Source: Silurus meridionalis (Eukaryota > Chordata > Actinopteri > Siluriformes > Siluridae). Taken from it: a stretch of 64,000 nt of DNA. Positions 35,863-48,420 of this stretch are shown piece after piece. The DNA is taken from positions 23,836,132 through 23,900,131 of the forward strand of contig NC_060885.1 of assembly GCF_014805685.1 (NCBI RefSeq), given 5' to 3'. Position 1 is the first letter of the stretch, and each line of letters begins with the position of its first letter. The notes under the pieces were generated by a model. It saw only the letters and a program-made list of their open reading frames with translations. It had not been told where the DNA came from and did no database searches. The position numbers and the translations under genes were made by a program.

Positions 35863-37609
35863 CACCTTAAAGCCTAATAAGAAACTATGTCATATTTTCA
35901 ACAACATAAACAGTGCTCTCTATTTTAAATTAAATATTAAATTATTAAGTAATTATTTACAATCAAAATCATAGGCAAAATCTTTTTCTAACTACCGTAA
36001 TAGTTAAACCTTAAATTCCTGGGTGCATAAGACTTCTTCTTAATGGCCTGGAGAAGTTCTTGAGCAGGGATGTGCAAACAGACAGAACAGCACAAAGTAA
36101 ACAGTCATTAATCCGCAGGCTAACATACAGACCTCCTTCTCCATTTCTAAAAACAAGCTCATGATAACCTTATACAGCTTCTGTACACAGGCTGTCTGCT
36201 GTCTGAAGAGCAGATTCTAGTCTCCTATGTTATCAATCTTTACTAGGTTCCTCTACAATTATGTGCGATGCATTAGCACTGATGAGGAGGTAATGATGAG
36301 ATCCAAATAGACTGTACACTGAGAATGAACCCAGTATGGGTAGGGCTTATGATATCAGTCTCACAGACACACAGGCCTATACACACATTATCACATGACT
36401 GTGCAATGGAATGCGATCCAGAAGATACGCTCACACATAGTTCCCTGATTCTTTGGCCGTCACACTCCCATCTCCTAAGTGTAATAAAGACTCCATGACC
36501 AAATAGTTTGACAAGGGCCTGGAAGAAGATCTGAGTGTGAGTCAGCCCTTGAGTGAGACCAAGTTTGTGTGTGTGACTGTGATCTACAGAATTCCTAGAA
36601 GAATGACTGTGACCATTTTTGATTTCAGTCAGACTTGCCATGCCAACACAAAGCAAGATGCTTATTAGGAAGCATAGACAGTATTTGATGTCCAGTTATG
36701 GAGATGGCAGATCTTCTAACGCATTCTGTGAAACGATGCTTTTATCCCATGTGCTCAACATTTCTGGGTTCATTAGAGCCTGGTTATTAGAGTGCATGTC
36801 CAATAGCTTTAGCACAAAGTAACCGTAGCACGATTCGGGAGGTGATTTGATTTCAATGATTACACACATTCTGAGGGAGTTTTTCTCCCAGCCAGGTTGC
36901 TGAACGTGCGGGTCAGGAAGCGGTCAGTGAAGTGCAGTGAGGATACAGAAAGCAGGGTACAGTGAGGCCCAATAGGACATTTCATGAGCCGTCTCTTTGA
37001 GTTGTAACACAGACAAAAACTAGGAAGATGAATGACAATGTGTTTAGTCAGACCACCACTACATCCAAACCCAGAATCACTACACATGCTTAGGCTGCTT
37101 AATCTACAGGATGATATAAACACTGAGTCAGTAGATACAGAGCTCTTGGTGCTTCCATACGTTTCCATTTCTCCATGGAATGCAAATTACTTTTAACTGG
37201 TTTTCGGTGAACACTGTTATTGCAGTTACCCTCCAGCTCTGTTAGTCGGACATCGGTATCAGGTTTTCTTGACAGACTTGTTCAAGTCTTTCAATTCACA
37301 GATGGCAAAGGGTGCCAATATTTAACAAAGTTTGGGCCCTGCAGTTAGCACATTGTGAGCTGAAACACTGGCCTGAATGTTTTTAAAGTGCTGGGAGGAG
37401 GAAAAGCCTGCTTGTAGATCTTTAGTCTTTACACAAAATGCTCGGTAATGTGAGGGTCTCACAGGAGGCTTTTACTGGCTGCCCCAAGGCTCAATGGCTT
37501 CTGCTAAAACCATCAGAGAGAATGCTGACACAGGCTAGCCTGCTAAACGGCGAGCCATAAATATGAAATCAACAACAGCAACTGAACTTCTCATCCTCCC
37601 CACAAACTG

Positions 37610-37652
<43 letters not shown>

Positions 37653-37990
37653 TCAAACATGCTGCACAGACAGAAACTCAGTAGCTTCAATTACAGTAAT
37701 TAAATTTACATTCACTGTAACTCACTTTCAGTAACTACTTTATCCTTGTCAGGATTGCTGTACTTTCATGAAAGTATGGGTGATAAATATCCCACACATG
37801 TGACAGGCCATATATGGTTTTATTTGAACACATTAACAGCATACTTGTACACTCCTGTACACTCCTCCATGCAGCACAATTCCAGCTCCTATATATTATC
37901 AGATGTACTTTATATTCACAGTAGAGGTTTTTAAAAAGGCTCTAGAGATTAAGATGGGCATCGCAAAACATTACATACAAGTATTTCTAC
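35863..37990. other. Intergenic, no recognised gene
   Basis: Mostly unique-looking sequence. It contains a CA microsatellite at 37610-37651 and a stretch at 37440-37600 free of repeats (GGAGGCTTTTACTGGCTGCC, CGGCGAGCCATAAATATG) that could be a noncoding element. A Ser-rich minus-strand frame at about 37045-37168 is discussed as an exon candidate among the findings. Confidence 0.4.
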
Positions 37991-38014
37991 TGGTTTTGAG
38001 AGAAAGGTTTTTCC

Positions 38015-38194
38015 TTTGAAGTAAAGGTAAGGCTCTGGGTTACTGATCGGAAGGTCAGGGGTTCAAACCACAGTATCGCCAAGCTGCTAATCTTGGACCC
38101 TCAAGCAAGGCTCTTTTGCCTCCATGCTCAGGGTGCTGTATCATGGCTAAGAATTTCTCTGTGCTGTAAGGTACATGTGACAAATATAAAATGC

Positions 38195-38237
<43 letters not shown>

Positions 38238-38240
38238 TTT
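38015..38240 (+). mobile_element. tRNA-related SINE with TTTC tail
   Basis: GGTCAGGGGTTCAAACCAC resembles a pol III B box. The body has CAAGCTGC and CTCAAGCAAGGCTCTT. The end GTGCTGTAAGGTACATGTG, then ACAAATATAAA, is followed by about 12 TTTC units as 3' tail (38192-38238). Confidence 0.75.
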
Positions 38241-38527
38241 AATTAAAGAAAATTAATTTTGTATTATGTATATTATTTGTTATTGGATACATCACTATTT
38301 TTTTTTTATGAATAATTACAACTATTATAAAAAGAATTGCTCTCTGGAAAGCCAAGCTCAAACAATACAAAAGAACAGCAATAAATAAAGTAACCAACAA
38401 GATATATTGTAGTGAGGCACAGTTCCATTTTTTTTAAAGCATCAGAACAAACCAGGGGCATATAATATTAGTGCCATATATCAGCGGGTATTTTAATGAC
38501 TTTATTATATTTATATAATTATATATT

Positions 38528-38785
38528 CTATAACAGAGGATGTAGCTCACTGGTTATGGCTATGGGGTCCTGCTCTGAAAGTTGATTGTTCAAGACCCAG
38601 TATCAGCAAGCTGCAACGCTTGGGCCCTTGAGCAAGGCCCTTGATCCTCTGTGGTCTAGGGGGGCTTTATAATGGCTGACTCTGCCCTCTGACCCCAGAT
38701 TCCTAACATCGCTGGGATATGTGAAGGAAGAATTCCACTGTGCTGTAATGTACATGTGACAAGTAAAAAGCTCCTTTATCCCCTT
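38528..38785 (+). mobile_element. tRNA-related SINE
   Basis: Same family as 38015. GGATGTAGCTCACTGGTTAT serves as A-box region and TTGTTCAAGACCCAGTATC as B-box region. Then follow GGGCCCTTGAGCAAGGCCCT and the shared end CTGTGCTGTAATGTACATGT. Two copies in the same orientation lie 0.3 kb apart. Confidence 0.75.
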
Positions 38786-39847
38786 TATATTTGGAGCTAA
38801 ACACTAGGTACATACACCTCATAATGTGTTGCATTTCTAGGGCTATCTACACTATACACTGATGGTGAACATCAACATTCCAGTAACAAAAAAACATCGC
38901 TGGAAAACTAGGAAAATGCAGGAGCTACACGGGAAAGCTCATTTGAGGACAACCAAAGTGGTTAAATAACTGAACATTTTAAACCTGGCTATGATCTAAT
39001 TGTAGTAAAATGCTCAGAAAAGGCAATGCATTTTCAATTCAAAACAGTTGATTCAATTTTATGGGAGGTTTAAATTCTATTAAATCAGTTAAAAAAATCC
39101 ACAAAAGTGTTCATGCTTTAGTTTGTATCAGTGGTGGATAAATTAGCTCATTCTACTACTTGAGTAAAAGTGAAAATCATGTGTTTATATATTACTCCAG
39201 TAAAAGTAACCCTTTTATATCCTTACTTGAGTAAGCAAAGTATTTGCTTTAAATGGTCTTAAGTGTCCAGAACAAAATTGCTGACCTATGAGAACCTGTT
39301 TTTTTTCTGAAATGTAGTGGAGTAAAAAGTTTCCCAAAATATAAAAAGTACAGATTCTTAATGTTTACTCGTTTACAGAAAAAAAGTACAAATACTTGGC
39401 TAGTGGCCACTTTTAATGTAATGAGCACTGAGCACTAACAAGGTTTGTCAATGGAAATTTGTTCAAGTTTTGTCATTTATGTTTTGGTTAACTACATACT
39501 AAAGCTTTAAGACTTAAAGATTTACAGTGTTATTGTATGTGTGCAGCCAAAAACAGGGCTGGTGTGAATAATTTGTTAAAAAAAATAACCTGATCCTTGT
39601 GCTGACCTATGTTTTTACATGCTGGTTAATGGGGACTAAAGATTCAATATGTCTAGTGTTTTGGAAATATGCTATATCATCTAAACAGTGCAAAAAATGA
39701 CATTAGCATGACATGTTCTTATTATAAATCGACATGAAAAAAACAAATAGAAGATTATTACATTTTAGCAGACAATTTTTCTCATTTAAAGCATTTAATT
39801 CTAGACAAATGGCACAATTATTTGCCAGTAGTTTATATTCAACATGT

Positions 39848-40330
39848 ACTATATGAACAAAGGTTTGTGGACAACTGACCAAAAGATTTGCATGTGCCTT
39901 TTGAACCTATTCCGTATTTAGTCCCCATAAGCTCCACTCTTCTAGGAAGATGTTTCACTAGTTTGGAGTGTGCTTGTCCTCATTTAGATGCAAGGGCTTT
40001 AGTAAAGTCAGGTACTGATGTAAGTGAGGTGAGGAGGCCTGGGGTGCAGTTAGAGTTCAAATTCATCACAAAGGTGTTCAGTAGGGTTGAGGTCAAAGCT
40101 CTATAGCAGGCTACTCAAGATCTTCCACTCCAACCCATGTAAATTATATCTTTATGGAGCTAGCTTTGTGCACAGGGGCATTGTCATGCTGGAACATGTT
40201 TGGGTTTACTAAATTAAATAAGGTAAAGATGCTACTGCATCCTAAGATGTCCTATAAAATTGTGTGCCTTCAACTTTGTGGTAACAGTCTGAGGGGAAAC
40301 ATATATAGCTGGAAAAATAAATACCTTGGT
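39848..40330 (+). mobile_element. DNA repeat family, long copy
   Basis: Nearly the full length of the family also seen at 32528 and 60246. Blocks in order: GGTTTGTGGACAACTGACC, CATGTGCCTTTTGAACC, TTTAGTAAAGTCAGGTACTG, GGTGTTCAGTAGGGTTGAGG, GATCTTCCACTCCAACCC, GGGGCATTGTCATGCTGGAA, CTTTGTGGTAACAGTCTGAG. No protein-coding capacity is visible. Confidence 0.75.
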
Positions 40331-40829
40331 CCATATTGTGTATTTTCCTTTTTTGGAATTTATTTCATGAATCATTCAGTATCAGACATAGAGACCTTTC
40401 ACTGATGCAAATGATTAAGTTGTGCTTTTTTTTTCACAGAAAGATCTTAAAAGCCTTGCCAACTCAAGTGTTCCATTAAAAATGTTTAAACATTTATAAA
40501 TAATGATCCCTGTGCTAATAAGATAAAAAAATAAAAAATAAATAAAAATTTAATTGTTAACATTTGCATAGATCATGGATTATTCCCTGTCATCTTTAAG
40601 AGTTGAAGAGCTACTAAATATAAACTTGATCTTGAAGCAATTTAGCTATTTTATACCTTATAAATAATTTTGTAATAATATCTGAAACCCTAGACTGTTG
40701 CTTCATTATGGTATGGTCAAAGAGCACTCCTCCCAGATAAACACCTCGGGAGGATACTGCCACATTTTTAACACTTGGCCTAAGGTACTCTGTTTGCAAT
40801 AAAATTATTGTTTGAACAGTGCCATTTGA

Positions 40830-41240
40830 GCAGCCGCTAAATCAAATGACCGCCGAGCACCCAAGACTAAAACTGGCTTTCATTATAACTTAATGGTCTG
40901 TTTTCACGCCATTCACATTCACTTTGGGCCTTATTGGATCCAGCTGAGGTTAATCATCCCACCATGAAACCTTCATGGCCAGATCACAGATGAGCCATGC
41001 CACCATACCAGACACTGTGGCATCACTCATGCATGCCTGCATAACAATGAGTGAGTATGTATGTGTGTTTTTAACACAGCGCTAAAAATTACGACACTTG
41101 GGTAATGCAAAGCTTTCATATGGTTAGAGGGTTTTTTCTTGCCTTGATGCATTTGTTTCCATTTAGTTAAGCACATATTTTCTTCACTGCCTGTGTGCTT
41201 CAACATTCTCCATGCTGTTTATGTTCAATCATGCAAGAGA
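40830..41240. other. Unique stretch, candidate conserved noncoding element
   Basis: Complex sequence without simple repeats, including AATCAAATGACCGCCGAGC, CTTTGGGCCTTATTGGATCC and GAGGTTAATCATCCCACC. No gene-like frame. The conserved-element call is inferred from texture only. Confidence 0.25.
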
Positions 41241-42924
41241 TAATCATCAAAGAAGCTGGGCCTGAATCTCAACACATACTTATATGGGTAAGTAACTTGG
41301 CTCTCTTTATTCTCCCAAGCTCTCTTATCAGACTAATCTAAAGATGGGTTTTACTGTGAGAAATCCTTGCATTATTAAGAAAAAATATTCGATTACTTTA
41401 TTTGCTAGCGCCCTACATACTAGCAACACATAGGAAGCTAAGAATAAAACCTGTGAAATAAAGGGAAGAAAATAATCAATTTCTGTTGCTTGTTAAAGAT
41501 ATTTCCGCTGATATGTATGAGGTTGATCACAGTCTCCTAAAAGACCTCTAAGGTCTCTAAGGAGGATCAAAACCATGCTACATTCCAGTCTACACTGAGG
41601 TCAAGATATGATCTGAAGATGTATGTAGATCAGATATTTTCCTTTAGAAAATATACACCGTTGACAATTTGTCTCTTAAAGATAGTACTAGACATCAAAG
41701 GAAGATCTTGTATGACATGTTTATACATTTGTATAATACCGTATACACTAGGTGCAGGGTTTTATTTGGTAAAATACTTTCAACTATCTGGAAGCTGAAG
41801 AAAACCCCAAACAATGTGCCTTATGACATTCATGCCTGTTATGGCTCATGGAAACAAAGTGATGTTTTATTTCACTGTGAAATACAGTGCTGGAAATGTC
41901 ATTTTGCCATAGTGTATGTCTCTGCTTCTAAATTCAGCCAAGCCTTACTACTCACATGTTCTCTCTCTCATGCTTTTTCTCTTTGTTTCTATTATATTCC
42001 CTCCCACCCATGCACACTTACAATACAATCTCACATGTTGGCTAATATAATTCCAGCATTCAGAGGGATCAGAGTGCAGGCCTGTTGCCATGGCAGTGCC
42101 AGGTTTGAATAAACACAGGGGGCTCCTTTCCGGTACGAGGTCTTACAACCTCTGATCTCTTGACCTAAGGTCACTGTCACAACCTCACCTTAACTGCTGA
42201 GGGTCTCTGCTCTATCCAGAATACAAACAAAAAGTCAAGGGCTACAAATGCCTCACTGGGTATGGGTCCTGTTCCTGTTATTTATAATGGGTGTCTTTAA
42301 GTTTACAAAAAGAAAAAAAACCTTGCATTTACTTGCTAAAGAGGTTTCTTTGCTAAAACCTCTTTAGCTGAAAAAACTCACTGTGATAAAACCATGACAG
42401 GAATCCGACTACACCAGTGCAATTATTAATCTATTAATATAGTATCTATGTGGATGTGTTACCAGGAAATTTCTTATGGGTTTAACATGAAGTCTATTTT
42501 GTAGAACTGTTCATTGATGGAGACTTGAAAGCAAAATCGTTTGTGGCTTTTACAGACCAAAGTTTTTGTCATGGCTACTAATGACACAGAAATCTCATGT
42601 ATCTTTAGCCCGTTGTTGTCTGGCCATACTCAGGAACAGCGAGTGATTTTCAAGTGATGAGAACTCCAAAAAGAACTAGGAGTGTTCAGGCAGGCCAAAC
42701 CTGTTTCATCATGTCAATGCCCCTGCACACAAAGCCAACTACCTGTGGATGTGGTTTACAAGGGTAGGAGTGGAAAATCTTGAGTGATTTATTTTCTATA
42801 ATACAAAGCAGATTGTACACCTCAACACTGCATTAACCAAGATCAACACAACAGCCTCTTCAACAACATTGCCTCTTCTGCAGAATAAATATATTGCATG
42901 CAAAATGTCACTGATTATGGTCAT

Positions 42925-43095
42925 TGTCAATTAAAACATAGTGAAGTAAAAAGTACATCCATTGAAACATAGTAGTTGAGTAGAGAGTAAAAGTTACTTA
43001 AATCTTTGATACTCAGCATAACCAGAAAGTAGCCAAAATTGACCTAAATAACGCAATGAAGTACAATTATTCAAATACTTTACACCAATGTGTCA
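42925..43095 (-). mobile_element. hAT end fragment
   Basis: On the minus strand this begins TTGGTGTAAAGTATTTGA and continues through CTACTTTCTGGTTATGCT, matching the left end of the 10656 element. The rest is missing. It is a solo terminal fragment. Confidence 0.6.
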
Positions 43096-43869
43096 GTACC
43101 TGACTTTAGTATAAAAAGCCTTTTACAAATCACCAATTATCAATTTATATAATATTTTCTTGCCTATTTACAAATATTTGCTATAGCTATTTTTGCTTAA
43201 GTATGTGCATTGCATACACAACAGACAACTGTCCCTTGACAAACCTAATGGAAAATACAAAATACTGATGATAAAGCAATAGAATGCAATTATTTCCCAC
43301 AATGTGGATTCATCTATCAAACCATGTTGAGATATACATTGATCTGTTGTGTGCACACTGAATATTTCTTTGGATGCAAGGAAACTGTAAAAGCTGTAAA
43401 ACTGTAAAACCCATTTGTCAAGAGTTTTTTTTTTCTTATCACTGATGACTAATTAAGTCAACATTCTAACAAGACCACAAACCACCAATGATGGATGAAG
43501 TACACAAAGCATGTACTTGAGGTAAAATAGAGAGACAGTAAAGTGATCCCTTTAAACTTTCACTTAAGTAAAAGTTTAAAAACCTTTAAATGTACTTAAA
43601 TATCCAAAGTATTTATTATTAAATATTAAGATTAACATGGCTATAATGTTCCTATTTACATTTTTCTCAAGACTCTTTACTTAATCAACTCATTTATGTG
43701 GAAAGACTGTTACTCTTAGCACACCAATCTAATAATAGAATGATATTCATGAGTCAAACACTGATATCTATTAACGTTTTCATGAGCCCAAAACCTCCAA
43801 CTACTTCAACGAAATTACACAAATAAGACCACTGTCTAAATCTGCAAATGGATCTTAATCAACCTTCGA

Positions 43870-45960
43870 CTTCAGAATACTTTGTCTCCGGAAAATCCAG
43901 CGGACAATCCCTAGCTGGGAATGGTGGTCACATACCAGGGAGAAATGCTAGTGGCCTACCTAGCCCAGCTCAAGGCACACCAAGTCACTAATGCCCACCT
44001 TCTGCAGACATTTTAAGTAATACCTGCGGTCCAACCAAGACCCCCGAGAATGGCCATGCCAGAAAAGTTAAATCGAACCGCTGCCGTGGTTTCCTTAGAC
44101 AATGCAGCATGTATTTCACAAGCCAGTTAGATGCTTATTGCGAGGATCCCACAAAATGCGCTCTCATGCTAACATTGCTATTCGGGAAGGCTCTGGACTA
44201 AGCTTCTGTGGTCTGGGAAAGTGATGATCAGGTGAGAAACTTTTACTCCTATTTTTCACAACTTGTGGGAAGTATTCGAGTACCCTGTGGAAAGATTAGA
44301 CTGAGTTTCCACTCAGCTACTGCAGCTATGTCAGTGGTCCAATTCGGCTGTTAAGTACAGTGTTAAGTTCCGCACACTAGCGGTTCAGAGCCGCTGGAAC
44401 AGCACTGCGCTGTGATCCATGTTTGGACAGGGACTAAACCCTGCACTACAGGTGGAAATGGCCTGCAAGGGCCAAGATGTCTCCTTGTCAAAGTTCATCA
44501 TGCTCACAATTGAACTGGATAACCTCAAAACCTCAAAATCAACCTCCTGCATGAACCTTCCATCCCGCTGCTGCCCAAACAGAGCCAGCTTAGGCTCATC
44601 CCACAGGCTTTCCTGAACCCATGCAACTCGGCAGGACACGGACAGGACAGTTTTATTCTACCCATACAGTTGCTCTGCAGGAATGGGTAATATTCTTTTC
44701 CTGCTCTGAAAGGCTTATGGTCAGCCATAATCTGATAACCCAAGAGATTATCAATGCACTTGAGATCCAAACTCTTCCCTGTGTAACGCCACTCTGTATA
44801 ACAGCAGTTGACAATCGGGCAATCAGGGAGGGCTACATAAAACAATGCCCAAAATAGTACGAGTGGGACTATTTCATGTGGAGGAGATCAGCTTGTTCCT
44901 CATGCCTGTTTTGATCAGTCCCATCATTCTGGGGTTTCCCTGGCTCCAAACACATGACCCCATGATCTTTTGGCAACACAATGAAAAGTCTCCAACTTGT
45001 CTCGAGTTTTGTCTAGAGCAGGGGTGCACACACTTTTGCAGAATGTGAGCTACTTATAAAATGACCATGTCAAAATTATCTACCTACTATAAAAATGCAT
45101 AAATAAATAGATAATTTTTAAATGTCTTGCGATCTACCCACACTACCTTTGCGATCGACTGGTAGATTGTGATCAACGTATTGGGGACCCCTGGTCTAGA
45201 GAAGACCCTTCACTTTCAATGTTCCTCCAGGCTCCTCAAACCAGGCATAGAAGTTCATCTGGGAGGGAGGAGTCACGGTCACAAGCGGGTGAAGTTGTCT
45301 TGTAGTAAATCGGTTCTTAAAGGCGTGCAGATCTGTGCCCTTGAAAGACCTCCCCACATATCTGGAAATGGCCAGACTGCTAATGGACCATATTTTTTTA
45401 AGCAATTGTGGTCTTCCAGAGGCCATGTCAGTGTCTGACAGGGGAACTCAATTAATCTCAGGTGTATGACAATCCTTCTGCACTCTATTGGGGATCAACA
45501 TTAGTCTTACATGTAGGGGCGCCCTCGAAGGAGAAGAACACCATGTGGTGTTCATGGGGGATTCCACAACAGTGGAAACTGCTAAAGCCCCACCACCCCA
45601 ACAGAGGGAGCCATCTCCTGAGATTTGAGCACTTCTGGACTACAGGGCACTTCTGGGATATTGTGTTTTTAAAGCCTGCTTATGCTAAGCTACAATGTGA
45701 AGTATTGTATATGCTTGATTGCATACCAAGCCTTAATTTATGTTTATTGGCCTTGTGTGTACTGACCTGTTTGCCTCGTCCTGTTTGACTATGATTCTCT
45801 GCCTCTCGTTTCTTGGTTTTTTTGTTTTTTTTCTTGCCCCTGGACTGATTTACAGTATTTTGACCCTCCACCTGTATCTCGACATTCTTTTTGCATTTTG
45901 GATATTTCGAACTGTGTTTGTGTTTTTAATAAATCCACAAATGAATCGCAATCAACCCTC
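43870..45960 (+). pseudogene. Decayed Ty3/Gypsy LTR retrotransposon
   Basis: Plus-strand remnants lie in the expected order. Gag: SQLDAYCEDPTKCALMLTLL with FGKALD (about 44120-44200) and GLNPALQVEMACKGQDVSLS (44430-44490). Protease C-terminal region: LISPIILGFPWLQTHDPMIF (44910-44970), after the site where a retropepsin would sit. Integrase: VSDRGTQLIS (about 45430-45465), the second catalytic Asp region. Reverse transcriptase and most of integrase are deleted. An LTR-like end follows (45740-45960) with pyrimidine-rich sequence and AATAAA near 45928. Stops and frameshifts break every domain. A 175-bp hAT element splits it at 45019. No paired 5' LTR was found. Confidence 0.82.
45019..45193. 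mobile_element. 175-bp hAT MITE nested in the Gypsy copy
   Basis: Begins CAGGGGTGCACACAC and ends GGGGACCCCTG, an imperfect inverted pair. It is flanked by perfect 8-bp duplications GTCTAGAG at 45011-45018 and 45194-45201. Deleting the element and one duplication lets the Gypsy frame read on (CLEFCLE then KTLHFQ). Internal text (GCGATCTACC, GATCGACTGGTAGATTG) is typical of an abundant fish MITE. Confidence 0.88.
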
Positions 45961-46204
45961 AGCGTCAGCTTCCTTACACACAGATGTTGTGGTAAGTCAG
46001 GAGTTTTTCCCATATTTATTACTATTTTTTTAATAATATTTATTAATATTTTTGTTGTTGTTGAACTTACACTAAAGATACCACCAAGAGGCAATCAATA
46101 TAAGTTCAAAACAGATTGCACACTCTACCTTGTTTGGTGGCATGACCAATTACATTTTTATCCACTCATAAATAAAATGGAACGACTGACTTCGCAAAAT
46201 ATAA

Positions 46205-46410
46205 TTGAGTAGAATAGATTTTATTTGTCACATGTAGACTGTGAAATTCAGCTTGTTTGGAACTAGGAGTCAGAGCTCAGGGTCAGCCATGCTACGGCAC
46301 CCCTGGAGCCCAGTTTGTTTTTTCCTCAAGGGCCCAAGATACCAGCGAAGCTTGGCGATCCCGGGGCAGTAACCCAGTGCCCTTACCACTGTGCTACTAC
46401 TAAGTAAGTT
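46205..46410 (-). mobile_element. SINE, reverse orientation
   Basis: Reading on the minus strand, it starts near 46405 with AGCACAGTGGTAAGGGCACT as the A-box region and ends near 46210 with CACATGTAGACT reversed to a TGACAAATAAAAT-type tail. GGGATCGCCAAGCTTCGCTG and GGGCCCTTGAGGAAAAAACA are family blocks shared with 38528. Confidence 0.7.
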
Positions 46411-46916
46411 ATTTGATTTTAAAATGTACTGAAGTTTAAGTCTCCACAAATGGAAAAACTTTAGTAAAGAAAAAGCTACTCAGGTACTGTAACAAATTAT
46501 ATTTACTTCTTTACTGTACAAAAAAAAGTAATTTTGTTTATAATTTTATCATAATTTATTTCTATATAGCTGTCTGTCAGAAATGTATTAGGATATTATT
46601 ATTATATAAATATTTTCCAAAACAAATACCATCTTGAACAGCAATGTAATGAGATCTCCATTATCCCGAAGGGAATGTTTACACCTAATTCCTCCCTAAT
46701 GGAATAACAACATTTTCTTGCTGCAGCGATCGCTGTCTATTTAAACTACAGTTCACTGGCACAATTTACCAAATAGTTTCCACATTTGGAAGACAGTGAG
46801 ATCCTAGCCATGTTGTAGACAGTTCACCAGGTGGAGTGCTGTAAAAGTACCCTGGAAAAGGGAAAAGAGTTTTGTGAAAGTGCTCAGGCCAACAAAGAGA
46901 CATTGTGCTCTTTACC

Positions 46917-47335
46917 ATAATGATAGTAATTTGGTTCTGGCAGCTGCCTCATATCCAGGAAGATCTCCAAGAAATGTGCAATTTTAGGTTGTAGTAAAAT
47001 ATATAAGGGATGATATTAAACAATAAAAGATTGGAGGATGTGCTAATTTTTATTTAGTTCAAATAAATAAAACTTTTTTTTTAAGTATGGAACACTGTGT
47101 GTTGTTCATAATTGGATTCAGAGTAAGTGTGCGTAACCTTCAACTTCAGAAGAATGCATGTCAGGAAGAATGACTAATCAAACAACACAATTATAAAAAA
47201 AAATTGTTTCCAAATGCAATCTTATAAAAAAAAACACTATAATCGATTCTCTTTTTTTATATGGCCAACCATCAGCACAGAGTGTTATGTTTGATGTAGC
47301 AAACTTGCATCCAGTCACGTTCTCTGAATCATATA
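46917..47335 (+). repeat. Direct duplication, copy A
   Basis: The first 77 bases are identical to 49088-49164, and similarity continues with small indels for about 420 bp (blocks TGTAACCTTCAACT-like, CAGGAAGAATGACTA, AACAACACAATTATAAAAA, GTTATGTTTGATGTAGCAAA). The 2.2-kb spacing and same orientation suggest a local duplication, or two copies of an undescribed interspersed repeat. Confidence 0.75.
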
Positions 47336-47523
47336 TGTAAACTTTGTACATGTGTTGTTCTGGCACATTTTTAGTTGTATACGTTATAATTTGTGTAAAA
47401 CAGATCTTGTTCTTTTCCATCAGCTGCATGGTCTAGCTGCTAAGGCTCCATTAACTGTTAAATCTTCCAGTTGGGAGTTATACATTACAAAGCATGTGCT
47501 TCAAGGACGAACACACACAGTAC

Positions 47524-47525
<2 letters not shown>

Positions 47526-47582
<57 letters not shown>
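47526..47582 (+). repeat. CA microsatellite
   Basis: About 56 bp of alternating CA. Confidence 0.95.
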
Positions 47583-47585
<3 letters not shown>

Positions 47586-47984
47586 CTCAGTTGGTGGAGC
47601 ATCTGTGAAACTCTTCTGGAGGCTGCAGCATGTCTTTTGTGGTCTGTCTAAGCCCTAAACTCCATTCAGGGCTGACAGGGTCAGCAATGATTTCCCTCCC
47701 AGGCATTTAGCCTCTGTGCCTGTGTCTGCAGCTTTGAGGAATGGAGCCTCTTAGGATGATGTGAAAGGCATGATGCGTAGGACTTTTGGAATGACTGAAA
47801 TAGATGTTAATGCTGTATGGTTCATGAGTGGTATGCTGATGGCGAACTGCTTGTGCATCACTGGACAGTACTATTGAGGATATGTAGTTTAAGGACATAA
47901 AGAGAGAGGGAAGGGGAAGAAAAGAAGGGGATGTGTGTTAAGTGGTTAGGTGATAGCATGCTGAGTGGGTGTACGTGGGGCCTC

Positions 47985-48330
47985 TGTAGGCAGGGCACCA
48001 TCAGGGTCACTCCAGATCAATACACACAGCTACCCAATACTCCCTGCTCTCTCTGGGCTTTTATTACTTAAACAGAACCTCTCTCTCTCTCTCTCGCACA
48101 CATACATTCTCTTTCTTCCATGCTTGCATACCAAGCTCGCTCTGCTGCGCTCTGTCTATGGTTTGTGGTTGTGCCGGACGCCGGGGTTCTTTAATTATAG
48201 CCATTAAACTACAAGGCATTATCAAATGCTCTGCAGCTTTATAGCTTCATAAACACTCAGCACTGTGGTATCCACCTGTTGCTTTAGCCACAAGCTACAC
48301 TGATATTAGCAGACTCCATAGACTAGATAA
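47985..48330. other. Unique stretch, candidate conserved noncoding element
   Basis: Apart from a short CT run this is complex sequence, with TTTAATTATAGCCATTAAAC (two homeodomain-like cores), GGCATTATCAAATGCTCTGC and CATCAGGGTCACTCCAGATC. No splice-bordered frame. Candidate distal enhancer by texture only. Confidence 0.3.
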
Positions 48331-48420
48331 ATCTCAACTGGAAATCTTCCCACCAGGCAGCTGTAGTTTTAACTGGACTTTTATCCATTCTATCATTTTC
48401 TTCAGGTTTTGAGTAAATAT

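Noticed and set aside
41669..42112. 147-codon plus-strand frame
   Set aside because: No recognisable domain or motif; length is possible by chance in 64 kb, and no splice or promoter signals support it.
44120..44640. Possible domesticated host gene derived from gag
   Set aside because: Stops and frameshifts interrupt the frame, and protease and integrase remnants follow in order, which indicates a dead element.
45898..46212. Plus-strand 104-codon frame with a hydrophobic patch
   Set aside because: It starts in the LTR-like end of the Gypsy copy and reads out into flanking AT-rich sequence and a SINE.
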